From CAZAIO01 sp964485235 (GTDB lineage Bacteria > Chloroflexota > Dehalococcoidia > GIF9 > UBA5629): a stretch of 8,415 bases of DNA. The position numbers and the translations under genes are program-made. The DNA is taken from positions 1-8,415 of the forward strand of contig CAZAIO010000113.1 of the NCBI GenBank assembly GCA_964485235.1, written 5' to 3'. The notes under the pieces were generated by a model. That model worked only from the letters and a program-made list of their open reading frames with translations. It did no database searches and was not told where the DNA came from. Shown in pieces: positions 1-6,298 of the stretch; positions within the stretch are counted from its first letter, which is position 1; the number at the start of each line of letters is the position of its first letter.

Positions 1-97
1 ACCAGATTCCGTGCTTTATCGTATTGACCTGTATAGGACAGAGCGGAGCTTCAGGTGTTTCACACGGCTCCAGTAAATTACACATCCGTTCTTTCAT
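1..97 (-). CDS. Small Cys-containing protein, N-terminal part (partial at left edge)
   Basis: An open frame of 32 codons starts at ATG (complement 95-97) and runs without a stop to the window edge, so only the N-terminus is present. The peptide begins MKERMCNLLEPCETPEAP and continues with LCPIQ and TIKHGIW. It has three cysteines, at residues 6, 12 and 20, and a Pro/Glu-rich stretch between the last two. The LCPxQ...KHGIW pattern resembles short conserved uncharacterised proteins I recall from Chloroflexota-type genomes, but I cannot name the family. No signal peptide or membrane segment is visible. Upstream bases give only a weak ribosome site (AGGA, AAGAGA). The gene is divergent from the transporter operon. 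Function is unknown; the cysteines could bind metal, which is a guess. Confidence 0.55.
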   Translation of the reverse strand, partial: MKERMCNLLEPCETPEAPLCPIQVNTIKHGIW

Positions 98-836
98 TTT
101 TATTCTCTTAGTCCTGTCAGCATAACTTTCAATCAAGCGGGAAATTTTACATGGTCTCAACTAAATAAGCCGTGTGATTAAAATACATGATGCAGATAAA
201 TAATTTTCTGTACCCGGTTGACTCCATTGTTGTGGAATAATAAAACCCGGGCGGCTTCATGATACCACAATTAACCATACGAACGATACAGATATCTATT
301 CAGGAACAAATATATTTATGAAAAAGGACAGACATATTAATAAATAGTTTTAAAATGCCGGAAAATTTGTAAAAAAAAATAGTCCACTTGCAGCTTTAAA
401 CAGTATTCCGCTAAATGCATTTATATCTCAATATATATAGATGACATGTACGAGACTGGATATTTTTATTATCAGGTTATACGTAAAAATATTTTCAATA
501 ATATGTTCGTATGGATAAATAGAGCGAAAGACACTTTGATATATACGTTATTCTATTATGCTATGTTAACTACGGCATATGTAAAGTATTGACAACTTAT
601 AAGTATAAGTTATAGAATTACAACCGTTATTGTTACTTTATATATTTCTAGATTCTATTATTCAAATTATCCACATTGTAATTGACTGCCAGATTTACAA
701 AGAGGGATCGGTTCTTTCCTGGAGGTGAAAAGGGGGGTATACATAGTTCGACTGAATATCAAATTGTTCACAATAAACAAACCTGTGTCTGGTAATCACT
801 TAAATTAATATTGAGTAAAAATATTCTGATAGTTTC
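98..836. other. Long AT-rich intergenic region
   Basis: About 740 bases separate the divergent small gene from the operon leader. I find no convincing gene on either strand: frames are short and ATGs lack ribosome sites. The one good signal is the promoter with an internal palindrome at 589-616. Weaker items are a pairing of CCCGG (213-217) with CCGGG (247-251), a 12-base near-palindrome ATTGTTCACAAT (763-774), and an orphan Shine-Dalgarno-like GGAGGTGA (721-728) with no start codon at a proper distance. No T-box, tRNA or known riboswitch core was recognised. Confidence 0.6.
589..616 (+). promoter_or_regulatory. Sigma70-type promoter with palindromic operator candidate
   Basis: A consensus -35 box TTGACA (589-594) is followed after 16 bases by TATAGA (611-616), a good -10 box. 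The spacer is filled by an inverted repeat: AACTTAT (594-600), a 4-base centre AAGT, and ATAAGTT (605-611). The arms touch both promoter boxes. The inner ACTTATAAGT (595-604) is also a perfect palindrome. This is where a dimeric repressor would block polymerase, though no regulator is encoded in the window. Transcription would start near 623, leaving roughly 290 bases of leader before the binding-protein gene. Confidence 0.5.
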
Positions 837-846
837 AAGGAGGTGA
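837..846 (+). promoter_or_regulatory. Near-perfect Shine-Dalgarno of the leader mini-ORF
   Basis: AAGGAGGTGA matches the complement of the 16S rRNA 3' tail over ten bases. It is stronger than the ribosome site of the binding-protein gene itself (AGGAGG at 900-905). The codons at a usable distance are ATG at 853, immediately followed by TGA, and GTG at 855, which opens a 20-codon frame. It therefore serves a leader element, not the main gene 67 bases further on. Confidence 0.6.
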
Positions 847-854
847 GAAATAAT

Positions 855-917
855 GTGAAGTTACGAAAATATCGGTGTCTGTTGAGAAGAAGAAGCGATA
901 GGAGGAGAAACAGGTGA
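855..917 (+). CDS. Candidate arginine-rich leader peptide (20 codons)
   Basis: A short frame opens with GTG at 855, behind the strong Shine-Dalgarno at 837-846, and stops with TGA at 915-917. The stop overlaps the GTG start of the binding protein (914-916) as GTGA, a typical arrangement for coupled re-initiation. The peptide has nine arginines and two lysines in 20 residues, including two RRR runs, and seven of the arginine codons are AGA or AGG. It could be a regulatory leader whose translation opens or paces the downstream start. The caution is that the purine-rich stretch at 884-908 includes the downstream ribosome site, so the arginine content may be a by-product. An ATG at 853 directly followed by TGA competes for the same ribosome site. 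There is no family to compare it with. Confidence 0.35.
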   Translation: MKLRKYRCLLRRRSDRRRNR

Positions 918-2170
918 AAAAGATAATATTTACCGGTCTAATACTATTAACATTGCTGGCAGTAACCTTATGTAGTGCCTGCAAAACACAAACACCGACT
1001 ACGCCAACCACACCGAGCACACCTACTTCGCCTACTACCCCCACCTCCCAGCAACAAGAGAAAACTTTACTCATCGGCTCTTTGCTCTGCGTAACAGGTT
1101 GGTGGTCTGTAGATGATGTTTTACAAGAGAAAGAACTAGATGTAACTGCACAATATATTAATAATCAAGGAGGAATTACCGTTCAAGGCCAGAATTATAA
1201 AATTCAGCTTGTTACAGAAGACGGGCAAAGTACTATGGACGGTGTTGCTGCGGCGGCGAGGAAACTCATTGACGATGACAAAGTTCAGTTTATTGCAGGT
1301 CCAACAGCATTGTGGCCATTCGGTTCAAGCCCTATCTTTGCAAAGGCAAATGTAATGAATGTTATAAGCTTCGCCGGGAATTCGCCAGGAAATATGGATG
1401 CATCTACACCTAATACATTTCTCGCCGGGTCTGGTAGTCTTGGATCATTCGAAACTGCCATTGAAATTTTAAAAAAATATTTCCCGAATGCGAAGTCAGC
1501 AGTAGTAATGAGGCCTGATGATGGGAATACTCCATATATCCAACCGGCTATGCAGAAAACACTGGCCGATGCCGGTATCACATGGGCCGGTTTTGTTACC
1601 TATTCTAATACACAGACCGATTTCAGTCCTACAGCGTCTCAGATTAAATCGATTAAAGCAGATGCTATACTCCACATAGATTGCAACGCTCCAATGATTG
1701 CCAGTATTGCCAAAGATCTGAGGGGTCTGGGGGATAATAGACCTTATATTACAGGCGTTATTTGTCCCCTCGGTGATGTAATACAAATAGCCGGTATATC
1801 AACGTGTGAGAATGTAAGCACGGCCGGCGCTGCAATGGACGTCCCTGGTAATCCACCCCAGTTGAATGCCGTTATAAAAGCTCTTACAGATGAAAATAAT
1901 GGTAAAGCCCCTTCACTTGTCCTGATGAATGCTAATGCTCTTTATGCCCTGGTCAGCGTTATTAAAGCAGCTAACAGTCTAGACCCCGGCATTGTGAGAG
2001 ACCAGTGGCTAAAAATGAAGACCATTGATACTTTATATGGACCAGGTGTAATATCCGGATCTCAAGTTTTTGGTATCACCGACCATGCCCTGACCATGCC
2101 TAGCCCCTACCAGATAGTGAGAAATGGCAAAGTAGAATCCGGATGGGTAGATATAGAACCAATTCCTTAG
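914..2170 (+). CDS. Branched-chain amino acid-type ABC transporter substrate-binding lipoprotein
   Basis: This 418-residue protein is the extracytoplasmic solute receptor of the transporter, of the Liv type (Peripla_BP_6, type I fold). The start is GTG at 914, with AGGAGG at 900-905 eight bases upstream. Residues 1-22 form a lipoprotein signal peptide (KK, then a Leu/Ile-rich core) ending at CSA before Cys23. Cys at -3 is less usual than Leu but tolerable. Residues 24-49 are a Thr/Pro/Ser/Gln-rich tether that sets the domain off from the membrane. The binding domain begins near KTLLIGSLLCVTG. It contains the family-typical AQYINNQGGI (about 78-87), GQSTMDGVAAAARKLI (about 103-118) and FIAGPTA (about 125-131) regions. 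It is first in the operon and is followed by a long hairpin that may favour its expression over the permeases. Ligand specificity cannot be read; related receptors bind branched-chain amino acids, amides, urea or aromatic acids. Confidence 0.92.
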   Translation: MKKIIFTGLILLTLLAVTLCSACKTQTPTTPTTPSTPTSPTTPTSQQQEKTLLIGSLLCVTGWWSVDDVLQEKELDVTAQYINNQGGITVQGQNYKIQLVTEDGQSTMDGVAAAARKLIDDDKVQFIAGPTALWPFGSSPIFAKANVMNVISFAGNSPGNMDASTPNTFLAGSGSLGSFETAIEILKKYFPNAKSAVVMRPDDGNTPYIQPAMQKTLADAGITWAGFVTYSNTQTDFSPTASQIKSIKADAILHIDCNAPMIASIAKDLRGLGDNRPYITGVICPLGDVIQIAGISTCENVSTAGAAMDVPGNPPQLNAVIKALTDENNGKAPSLVLMNANALYALVSVIKAANSLDPGIVRDQWLKMKTIDTLYGPGVISGSQVFGITDHALTMPSPYQIVRNGKVESGWVDIEPIP

Positions 2171-2187
2171 TTTTCATCATTTAATAC

Positions 2188-2232
2188 TACAAATCTTGAG
2201 GTGAGAGCTTATATCTCACCTCAAGATTTGTA
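2188..2232 (+). promoter_or_regulatory. Perfect 19-bp intercistronic stem-loop
   Basis: The arm at 2188-2206 is an exact reverse complement of the arm at 2214-2232, with a 7-base loop GCTTATA. It starts 17 bases after the binding-protein stop. No T-run follows (next bases TCGACC), so it is not a standard intrinsic terminator. In comparable operons such structures protect the upstream mRNA from 3' exonucleases or reduce read-through, giving more receptor than permease. The left arm contains GAGGTGA, which resembles a Shine-Dalgarno, and the right arm contains TCACCTC, which resembles the 16S rRNA 3' tail. Confidence 0.8.
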
Positions 2233-2289
2233 TCGACCAGAAAAATACTACCGGTAATATATGATCAAAAATAAAGGAAAAATTATAAC

Positions 2290-3147
2290 ATGGATCTAAT
2301 AGTAGGAAGTATTGTTAACATATTGATGTTGTCTTCCGTATATATACTGGTGGCGCTGGGATTTGCCTTTCTTTTTAGCATGCTTAGAATTTTGAATCTG
2401 GCACACGGCGCTATATATATGATCGGTGGCTATATTGGATTGATATTTATAACGACATTTGGATTTAACCCATGGATAGCGGTAGTACTTTCAGCCGCAA
2501 TTGTAGGTTCGTTTGGATTATTCTTGGAAAAGTTCTGCTTCAGACCATTTATCGGTGATTTTAACCGTATAGTCATGATAGGCGTCGTTATTATTATATT
2601 TCTTGAGACAACGGTAAATATTATCGCAGGAACTCAAACGTTAGGTTTGCCCCCTTTCGTAGAGGGCTCTTCGCAATTAGGGCAAATTTCGATCAGCAAC
2701 CAAAGGCTGATAATTTTTGGAATCAGCGCTATCCTACTGCTTATAACACTATGGTTTGCATACAAGACACGATTGGGGCTACACATGCTGGCTATTTCAC
2801 AAAATATACTGGGAGCCGCTTTACAAGGTATTAATATCCATCGCATATCAGCTCTTGCTTCTTTTATTGGGTGTGCTTTAGCAGCAATAGCCGGATGTTT
2901 TATGGGTTCTTTCTTATATTTAACCCCTTTTATGGGAGACTATATACTGGTCAAAGTGCTGATTCTGGTGATGATCGCCGGGATAGGAAGTATAAATGGG
3001 ATACTTATTGCCGGATTGATCTTGGGCAGTCTAGATTCTATTTTACCAATTTTGACAAGCGGAGCTACAAGCGACGCAATCGTAATTATGGTAATCGTCG
3101 TTATTTTGCTTATCAAGCCTCAAGGCTTCTTCGGACTCGAAGCATGA
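2290..3147 (+). CDS. livH: Branched-chain amino acid-type ABC transporter permease LivH
   Basis: This is the first inner-membrane permease subunit of the transporter (BPD_transp_2 family). Its 285 residues are close to the usual size. The protein is almost entirely hydrophobic, with about eight membrane segments. It carries family landmarks: LNLAHGAIYMIGGY at about 35-48 (family pattern N-hydrophobic-AHG...GAY), and GINIHRISALASFIGCALAAIAG at about 180-202, which corresponds to the cytoplasmic coupling region. It also has IAGIGSINGILIAGLILG at about 229-246 and a C-terminal KPQGFFG. The ATG at 2290 has AAAGGA at 2273-2278, a weak site with long spacing. A 12-codon frame (2261-2299) overlaps this start. 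The stop TGA overlaps an ATG at 3144 that opens a mini-ORF leading to livM. It pairs with LivM to form the channel. Confidence 0.9.
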   Translation: MDLIVGSIVNILMLSSVYILVALGFAFLFSMLRILNLAHGAIYMIGGYIGLIFITTFGFNPWIAVVLSAAIVGSFGLFLEKFCFRPFIGDFNRIVMIGVVIIIFLETTVNIIAGTQTLGLPPFVEGSSQLGQISISNQRLIIFGISAILLLITLWFAYKTRLGLHMLAISQNILGAALQGINIHRISALASFIGCALAAIAGCFMGSFLYLTPFMGDYILVKVLILVMIAGIGSINGILIAGLILGSLDSILPILTSGATSDAIVIMVIVVILLIKPQGFFGLEA

Positions 3148-3197
3148 TCATGAAAATACATATAAAAATTACATTATTATGTTTGGTAATCAAATGA
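3144..3197 (+). CDS. Candidate 17-codon coupling mini-ORF between livH and livM
   Basis: ATG at 3144-3146 overlaps the livH stop (3145-3147) as ATGA. The frame reads 17 codons (MIMKIHIKITLLCLVIK) and stops with TGA at 3195-3197, which overlaps the ATG at 3194-3196, the second possible start of livM, again as ATGA. It has no clear ribosome site of its own, and neither does livM. The simple reading is that ribosomes finishing livH re-initiate, cross the mini-ORF and re-initiate on livM. The peptide is hydrophobic with a basic start, but it is too short to assign a function. Chance overlap in AT-rich DNA is possible. Confidence 0.35.
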   Translation: MIMKIHIKITLLCLVIK

Positions 3198-4153
3198 AAA
3201 AATGGTTGAGGCCTTCCTTTTATACACTGCTACTATTAGCATTCGCCTTGGTACCTTTATTCCTTAGCTCCGACTATATGTTCTATGTTATAAACTTAAT
3301 TTTCGTTTACATCATAGCTGCTGCAAGTTTTCGCTTTATCAATATTTCCGGCCAGTTTCCTCTGGCACATGGAGCTTTTTTAGGTCTCGGCGCATATTTC
3401 TCCGCCATGGCAGCGATGTGGTTGAAGTGGCCATCATATATCGTTATCCCTGCAGCCGCCGTAGCAACAATGATTATAGGTATTGTCACAGGTTACCCCT
3501 TTTCCAGATTGAGAGCATTTTATTATGCTATGGGCACTCTATTCTTTGGAATAGGTGTAATATTTGTAATCGAGGCTGGCGGGATTTGGACTGGTGGTTA
3601 TAGTGGTATGGCTGATACCCACCCCATCTTTTCCGGCAACTCTAAAATTGCCTATTATTATTTCTTTTTAGGACTGACCGTGATTAGCTGTATCGCCCTG
3701 TACAGGTTTGAGTTTAGCCGTATTGGTATGAATTTAAAAGCTATTGCTCAATCACACCTTGTGGCCTCCAGCATAGGAATTAATGAGAGTTTTTACAGAA
3801 TATTCGCCGTGGCGATAGGTTGCTTCTTCGTAGGCCTAGCGGGTGCAGCTTACGCTCCTTATAACATGGTATTGTCACCTACAAGTTTTAATTTTATGAC
3901 TACCTTGTGGATTGCTGTATATGTATTCGTAGGTGGTATAGGGAGCTTTTCGGGGCCTATTATCGGTACGATAATTATGATGCTTATTCCCGAGTTGTCC
4001 CGGAATTTAAAAACATATTTACCTTATGTTTCTATCGTTATATTAGCTCTGATTATCTACCTGATGCCTCAAGGTCTGGCAAGCTTGCCTAATATTATAT
4101 ATTCACGGTACCTAAACCGCAGAAAAGAGAAAAAAATTATCGATGCTTCTTGA
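3194..4153 (+). CDS. livM: Branched-chain amino acid-type ABC transporter permease LivM
   Basis: This is the second permease subunit. The frame also has an ATG at 3179, but I prefer 3194: the protein then begins MKKWLRPSF directly before the first membrane helix, and the start is coupled to the preceding mini-ORF by ATGA. Neither start has a good ribosome site. From 3194 the protein has 319 residues and about eight or nine membrane segments. Family landmarks are FPLAHGAFLGLGAYFSA (about 55-71), the TLFFGIG...IWTGGYSGM region (about 115-138), the coupling region SSIGINESFYRIFAVAIGCF with FVGLAGAAYAPY after it (about 192-220), and FVGGIGSFSGPIIGTI (about 240-255). It ends MPQGLASLPN plus a basic tail. 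The stop overlaps livG by 11 bases. The mild divergence from LivM consensus is normal for distant lineages. Confidence 0.9.
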   Translation: MKKWLRPSFYTLLLLAFALVPLFLSSDYMFYVINLIFVYIIAAASFRFINISGQFPLAHGAFLGLGAYFSAMAAMWLKWPSYIVIPAAAVATMIIGIVTGYPFSRLRAFYYAMGTLFFGIGVIFVIEAGGIWTGGYSGMADTHPIFSGNSKIAYYYFFLGLTVISCIALYRFEFSRIGMNLKAIAQSHLVASSIGINESFYRIFAVAIGCFFVGLAGAAYAPYNMVLSPTSFNFMTTLWIAVYVFVGGIGSFSGPIIGTIIMMLIPELSRNLKTYLPYVSIVILALIIYLMPQGLASLPNIIYSRYLNRRKEKKIIDAS

Positions 4154-4910
4154 GATTATAGGACTTACGAAACAATTTGGCGGTCTGATGGCTGTTTCCG
4201 ACTTTGATATGTATATTGATCAAGGCGAGATAGTAGGTCTTATCGGTGCCAATGGAGCAGGAAAATCCACTATTTTCAATCTAATAACCGGCGTATTTCC
4301 CGCGACCAGAGGTAAGGTATTATTTATGGATAGAAATATTACCGGTAAAAAAAGTCATGAGGTCGCAGCCCTGGGAATAGGAAGGACTTTTCAGATGAAT
4401 CCCTTATTTGGCGACTTTACCGTTTTACAAAATGTCTCTGCTTCTTTCTATCTGCATCCTAAGTCAAGCCTGTTTGACATCTTCTTTAATACTGCCACTT
4501 ACCGCCGTAATGAAGCTTTTATACTTGAGCAGTCTATCAAGATCTTGCAGTTGGTCGGATTAGATAATACAAAGGACGAATTAGCTAAAAACCTTCCTCA
4601 TGGATATCAAAAAATGCTAGGAGTGGCCAGGGCTCTGGCTACTCAGCCAAAATTACTCTTACTGGATGAGCCGTTGGGCGGTATGAATCCATCGGAGATT
4701 GATTTTACCATGGCTGCAATAAAAAAATTGCAACAGCAGGGAATGACTATTTTAATTGTAGAGCATAATATGCAGATTCTAGACTTATGCGATCGGGTAG
4801 TAGTTATCGATTTTGGCCAGAAAATCTGTGAAGGCTGTCCAATTGATGTCCGGGAAAACGAACATGTAATCACAGCGTATTTTGGTGGTAAAAATGATTC
4901 TCGAAATTAA
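4143..4910 (+). CDS. livG: Branched-chain amino acid-type ABC transporter ATP-binding protein LivG
   Basis: This cytoplasmic ATPase subunit, 255 residues, has the normal LivG length. Walker A is GANGAGKST (35-43), the Q-loop is GRTFQ with Gln84, and Walker B is LLLLDEP with Asp175 and Glu176. The D-loop region GGMNPSE is at 179-185 and the switch histidine is in VEHNM (His208). The ABC signature reads LPHGYQKMLGVARAL (151-165), where most LivG proteins have a G-Q-Q core. Tyr155 after the glycine is a mild departure and does not suggest loss of function. The C-terminal end NEHVITAYFGG matches the LivG ending that packs near the dimer interface. It starts at ATG 4143 inside livM (11-base overlap) with only a purine-rich AAAGAGA upstream, so coupled translation is likely. 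It should form a heterodimer with LivF. Confidence 0.93.
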   Translation: MLLEIIGLTKQFGGLMAVSDFDMYIDQGEIVGLIGANGAGKSTIFNLITGVFPATRGKVLFMDRNITGKKSHEVAALGIGRTFQMNPLFGDFTVLQNVSASFYLHPKSSLFDIFFNTATYRRNEAFILEQSIKILQLVGLDNTKDELAKNLPHGYQKMLGVARALATQPKLLLLDEPLGGMNPSEIDFTMAAIKKLQQQGMTILIVEHNMQILDLCDRVVVIDFGQKICEGCPIDVRENEHVITAYFGGKNDSRN

Positions 4911-5601
4911 AAATATAACCGTACATTACGAGAAATCTGTGGCAATTCAGAATGTGTCTCTTCAGGTTCCGCAAGGAGGACTGGTTAGTATTATTGGCGC
5001 TAATGGAGCAGGTAAAAGTACTATTTTACGTGCCTTAACCGGGCTAACACCCTTAACTTCTGGACAAATATGGTATATGGGTCAAAATATCAGCGGCAAG
5101 CAAACGTCGGATATTGTACGAATGGGCATTTCTTTAGTCCCGGAAGGACGACAGCTTTTTCCATATTTAAGTGTTTTAAATAATCTCAAATTAGGCGCCA
5201 AATTACGCCAGAATAATAATGAAATAAACAGAAACCTGGAAGAGGTTTACAGGTTATTTCCCATATTGCTGGAGCGAAGCAAACAAAATGCCGGGAACCT
5301 GAGTGGAGGTGAACAGCAGATGCTGGCAATCGGGCGAGCACTGATGAATACTCCCAGACTCCTCTGTATGGATGAGCCTTCACTCGGATTAGCTCCCATG
5401 ATAATTGAGCGATTGGGTGAGGTTATTAAAGACATTAATAAAAAAGGGGTAAGCATCTTGCTGGTGGAACAAAATATTCACCTTGCTCTTGAGGTAGCCC
5501 ATACAAGCTACGTTCTACAGGTTGGCAAAGTTGTTCTCGCAGGCGATACTGCTAATATAAAAAATAGCGATATTGTTAAAATGGCCTATCTGGGGAAATA
5601 G
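4894..5601 (+). CDS. livF: Branched-chain amino acid-type ABC transporter ATP-binding protein LivF
   Basis: This is the second ATPase subunit. I chose ATG 4894 (235 residues, normal for LivF) because GGTGG at 4884-4888 lies five bases upstream and MILEIKNITVHY aligns with family starts. TTG 4882 and GTG 4885 are in-frame alternatives. It overlaps livG by 17 bases. Walker A is GANGAGKST (35-43), and the LivF-type Q-loop region is SLVPEGRQLFP (80-90). The signature is LSGGEQQ (136-142), Walker B is LLCMDEP with Asp160 and Glu161, and the H-loop is VEQN. In this last motif Gln193 stands where other ABC ATPases have His, as is normal for LivF. The C-terminal VKMAYLGK is the LivF ending. All catalytic motifs are intact, so the transporter encoded by the five genes looks functional. 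Confidence 0.93.
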   Translation: MILEIKNITVHYEKSVAIQNVSLQVPQGGLVSIIGANGAGKSTILRALTGLTPLTSGQIWYMGQNISGKQTSDIVRMGISLVPEGRQLFPYLSVLNNLKLGAKLRQNNNEINRNLEEVYRLFPILLERSKQNAGNLSGGEQQMLAIGRALMNTPRLLCMDEPSLGLAPMIIERLGEVIKDINKKGVSILLVEQNIHLALEVAHTSYVLQVGKVVLAGDTANIKNSDIVKMAYLGK

Positions 5602-5622
5602 AATAGATAGATTACTCCGTAA

Positions 5623-6114
5623 CCTATTGTACAGTTGGGCATATCATATATCCCCGAAGGAGGACGTATTTTCAAGGAAATGAGCGTACAAGAGAACCTT
5701 GAAATGGGTGCATATTCAATGCACGCCTGGAAGGTAAAAAATGAAACACTTGAGCAGGTTTTCAAGATCTTTCCCATTTTAAAAGAGAGAGCCGGTCAAC
5801 AGGCTACGACATTGAGCGGTGGTGAACAGCAAATGCTGGCTATGGGACGCGGACTGATGTCAAGACCAAAACTATGTATGTTCGACGAGCCCTCATACGG
5901 ACTGGCACCGATTCTGGTAGCAGAAGTCTTTAAAGTTATACAGTCCCTTCGCGAACAGGGCATCACCGTTATGTTAAACGAACAAAACGTACGGCATACG
6001 CTTGAAATATCCGACAGGGCATATGTCCTGGAAAACGGGCATATTACGCTCGAAGGAACGGGAAAAGAGCTTCTTCACAGCGAATATGTGAGACAGGCAT
6101 ATCTCGGACGATAG
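5623..6114 (+). pseudogene. Truncated second LivF-type ATPase lacking Walker A
   Basis: This is the C-terminal two thirds of a LivF homologue. Similarity begins near 5626 (IVQLGISYIPEGG), matching residue 74 onward of the intact LivF, and an in-frame TAA at 5620-5622 closes the frame just upstream. It keeps the Q-loop region, LSGGEQQMLAMGR, Walker B LCMFDEPS, NEQN and the C-terminal RQAYLGR, and has no internal stop or frameshift. About 73 N-terminal residues are missing, including Walker A (GxxGxGKST), so it cannot form a normal ATP site. The possible start TTG 5635 has no ribosome site. It differs at many positions from the intact LivF, so it is not a recent duplicate of it. It is probably the remnant of another liv operon cut by a deletion or by arrival of the present operon. 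An unbroken frame suggests the loss is recent, or that a fragment is still made. Confidence 0.8.
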
Positions 6115-6218
6115 CTGAATTTATATAAGCTATACTCGTCGAGACGCAACACCGTTATCCGCTGTTCATCGTAAACACATACACCATTTATTGCGTTTTG
6201 TATCCTGTAACCATTCTA

Positions 6219-6247
6219 TTGCGCTGGCCAGCCCGACACAATATAAT
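6219..6247 (+). promoter_or_regulatory. Probable promoter of the DUF4870-like membrane gene
   Basis: A perfect -10 box TATAAT (6242-6247) lies 17 bases after TTGCGC (6219-6224), which keeps only the TTG of the -35 consensus. Transcription would start near 6254 and give a leader of about 45 bases before the ATG at 6299. This fits a transcription unit separate from the liv operon, which has no obvious strong terminator before it. Confidence 0.45.
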
Positions 6248-6298
6248 AAAGCGATTACACATTATGTTTAAATTAAGATAGAGTGAAGAGGTATTGCG

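Noticed and set aside
721..728. Strong Shine-Dalgarno-like GGAGGTGA in the upstream region, suggesting a hidden gene.
   Set aside because: No ATG, GTG or TTG follows at a suitable distance. The frame after it has only GTA/ATA near the site and closes after about 20 codons.
617..854. Possible riboswitch or T-box in the leader of the transporter operon.
   Set aside because: I found no T-box core, no recognisable aptamer consensus and no terminator with a T-run. A covariance-model search would be needed to claim one.
1006..1055. Short triplet-like DNA repeats (ACC/ACT rich) that might be a tandem repeat or CRISPR-like array.
   Set aside because: They encode the Thr/Pro linker after the lipoprotein cysteine; there are no regular repeat and spacer units.
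835..1074. Minus-strand frame rich in Val and Gly opposite the receptor's N-terminus.
   Set aside because: It is the shadow of the Thr/Pro-rich tether repeats of the receptor gene and has no ribosome site or family features.
2871..3197. Plus-strand 108-codon frame inside the end of livH.
   Set aside because: Most of it is an out-of-frame reading of livH. Only its last 17 codons, after the ATG at 3144, were kept as a coupling mini-ORF.
5635..6114. A functional third ATPase gene starting at TTG 5635.
   Set aside because: Walker A is missing, no ribosome site is present, and homology begins upstream of this TTG, so a remnant is the better reading.
6111..6133. ATAGCT...AGCTAT inverted repeat as the operon terminator.
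   Set aside because: The stem has only six weak base pairs with an 11-base loop and no T-run.
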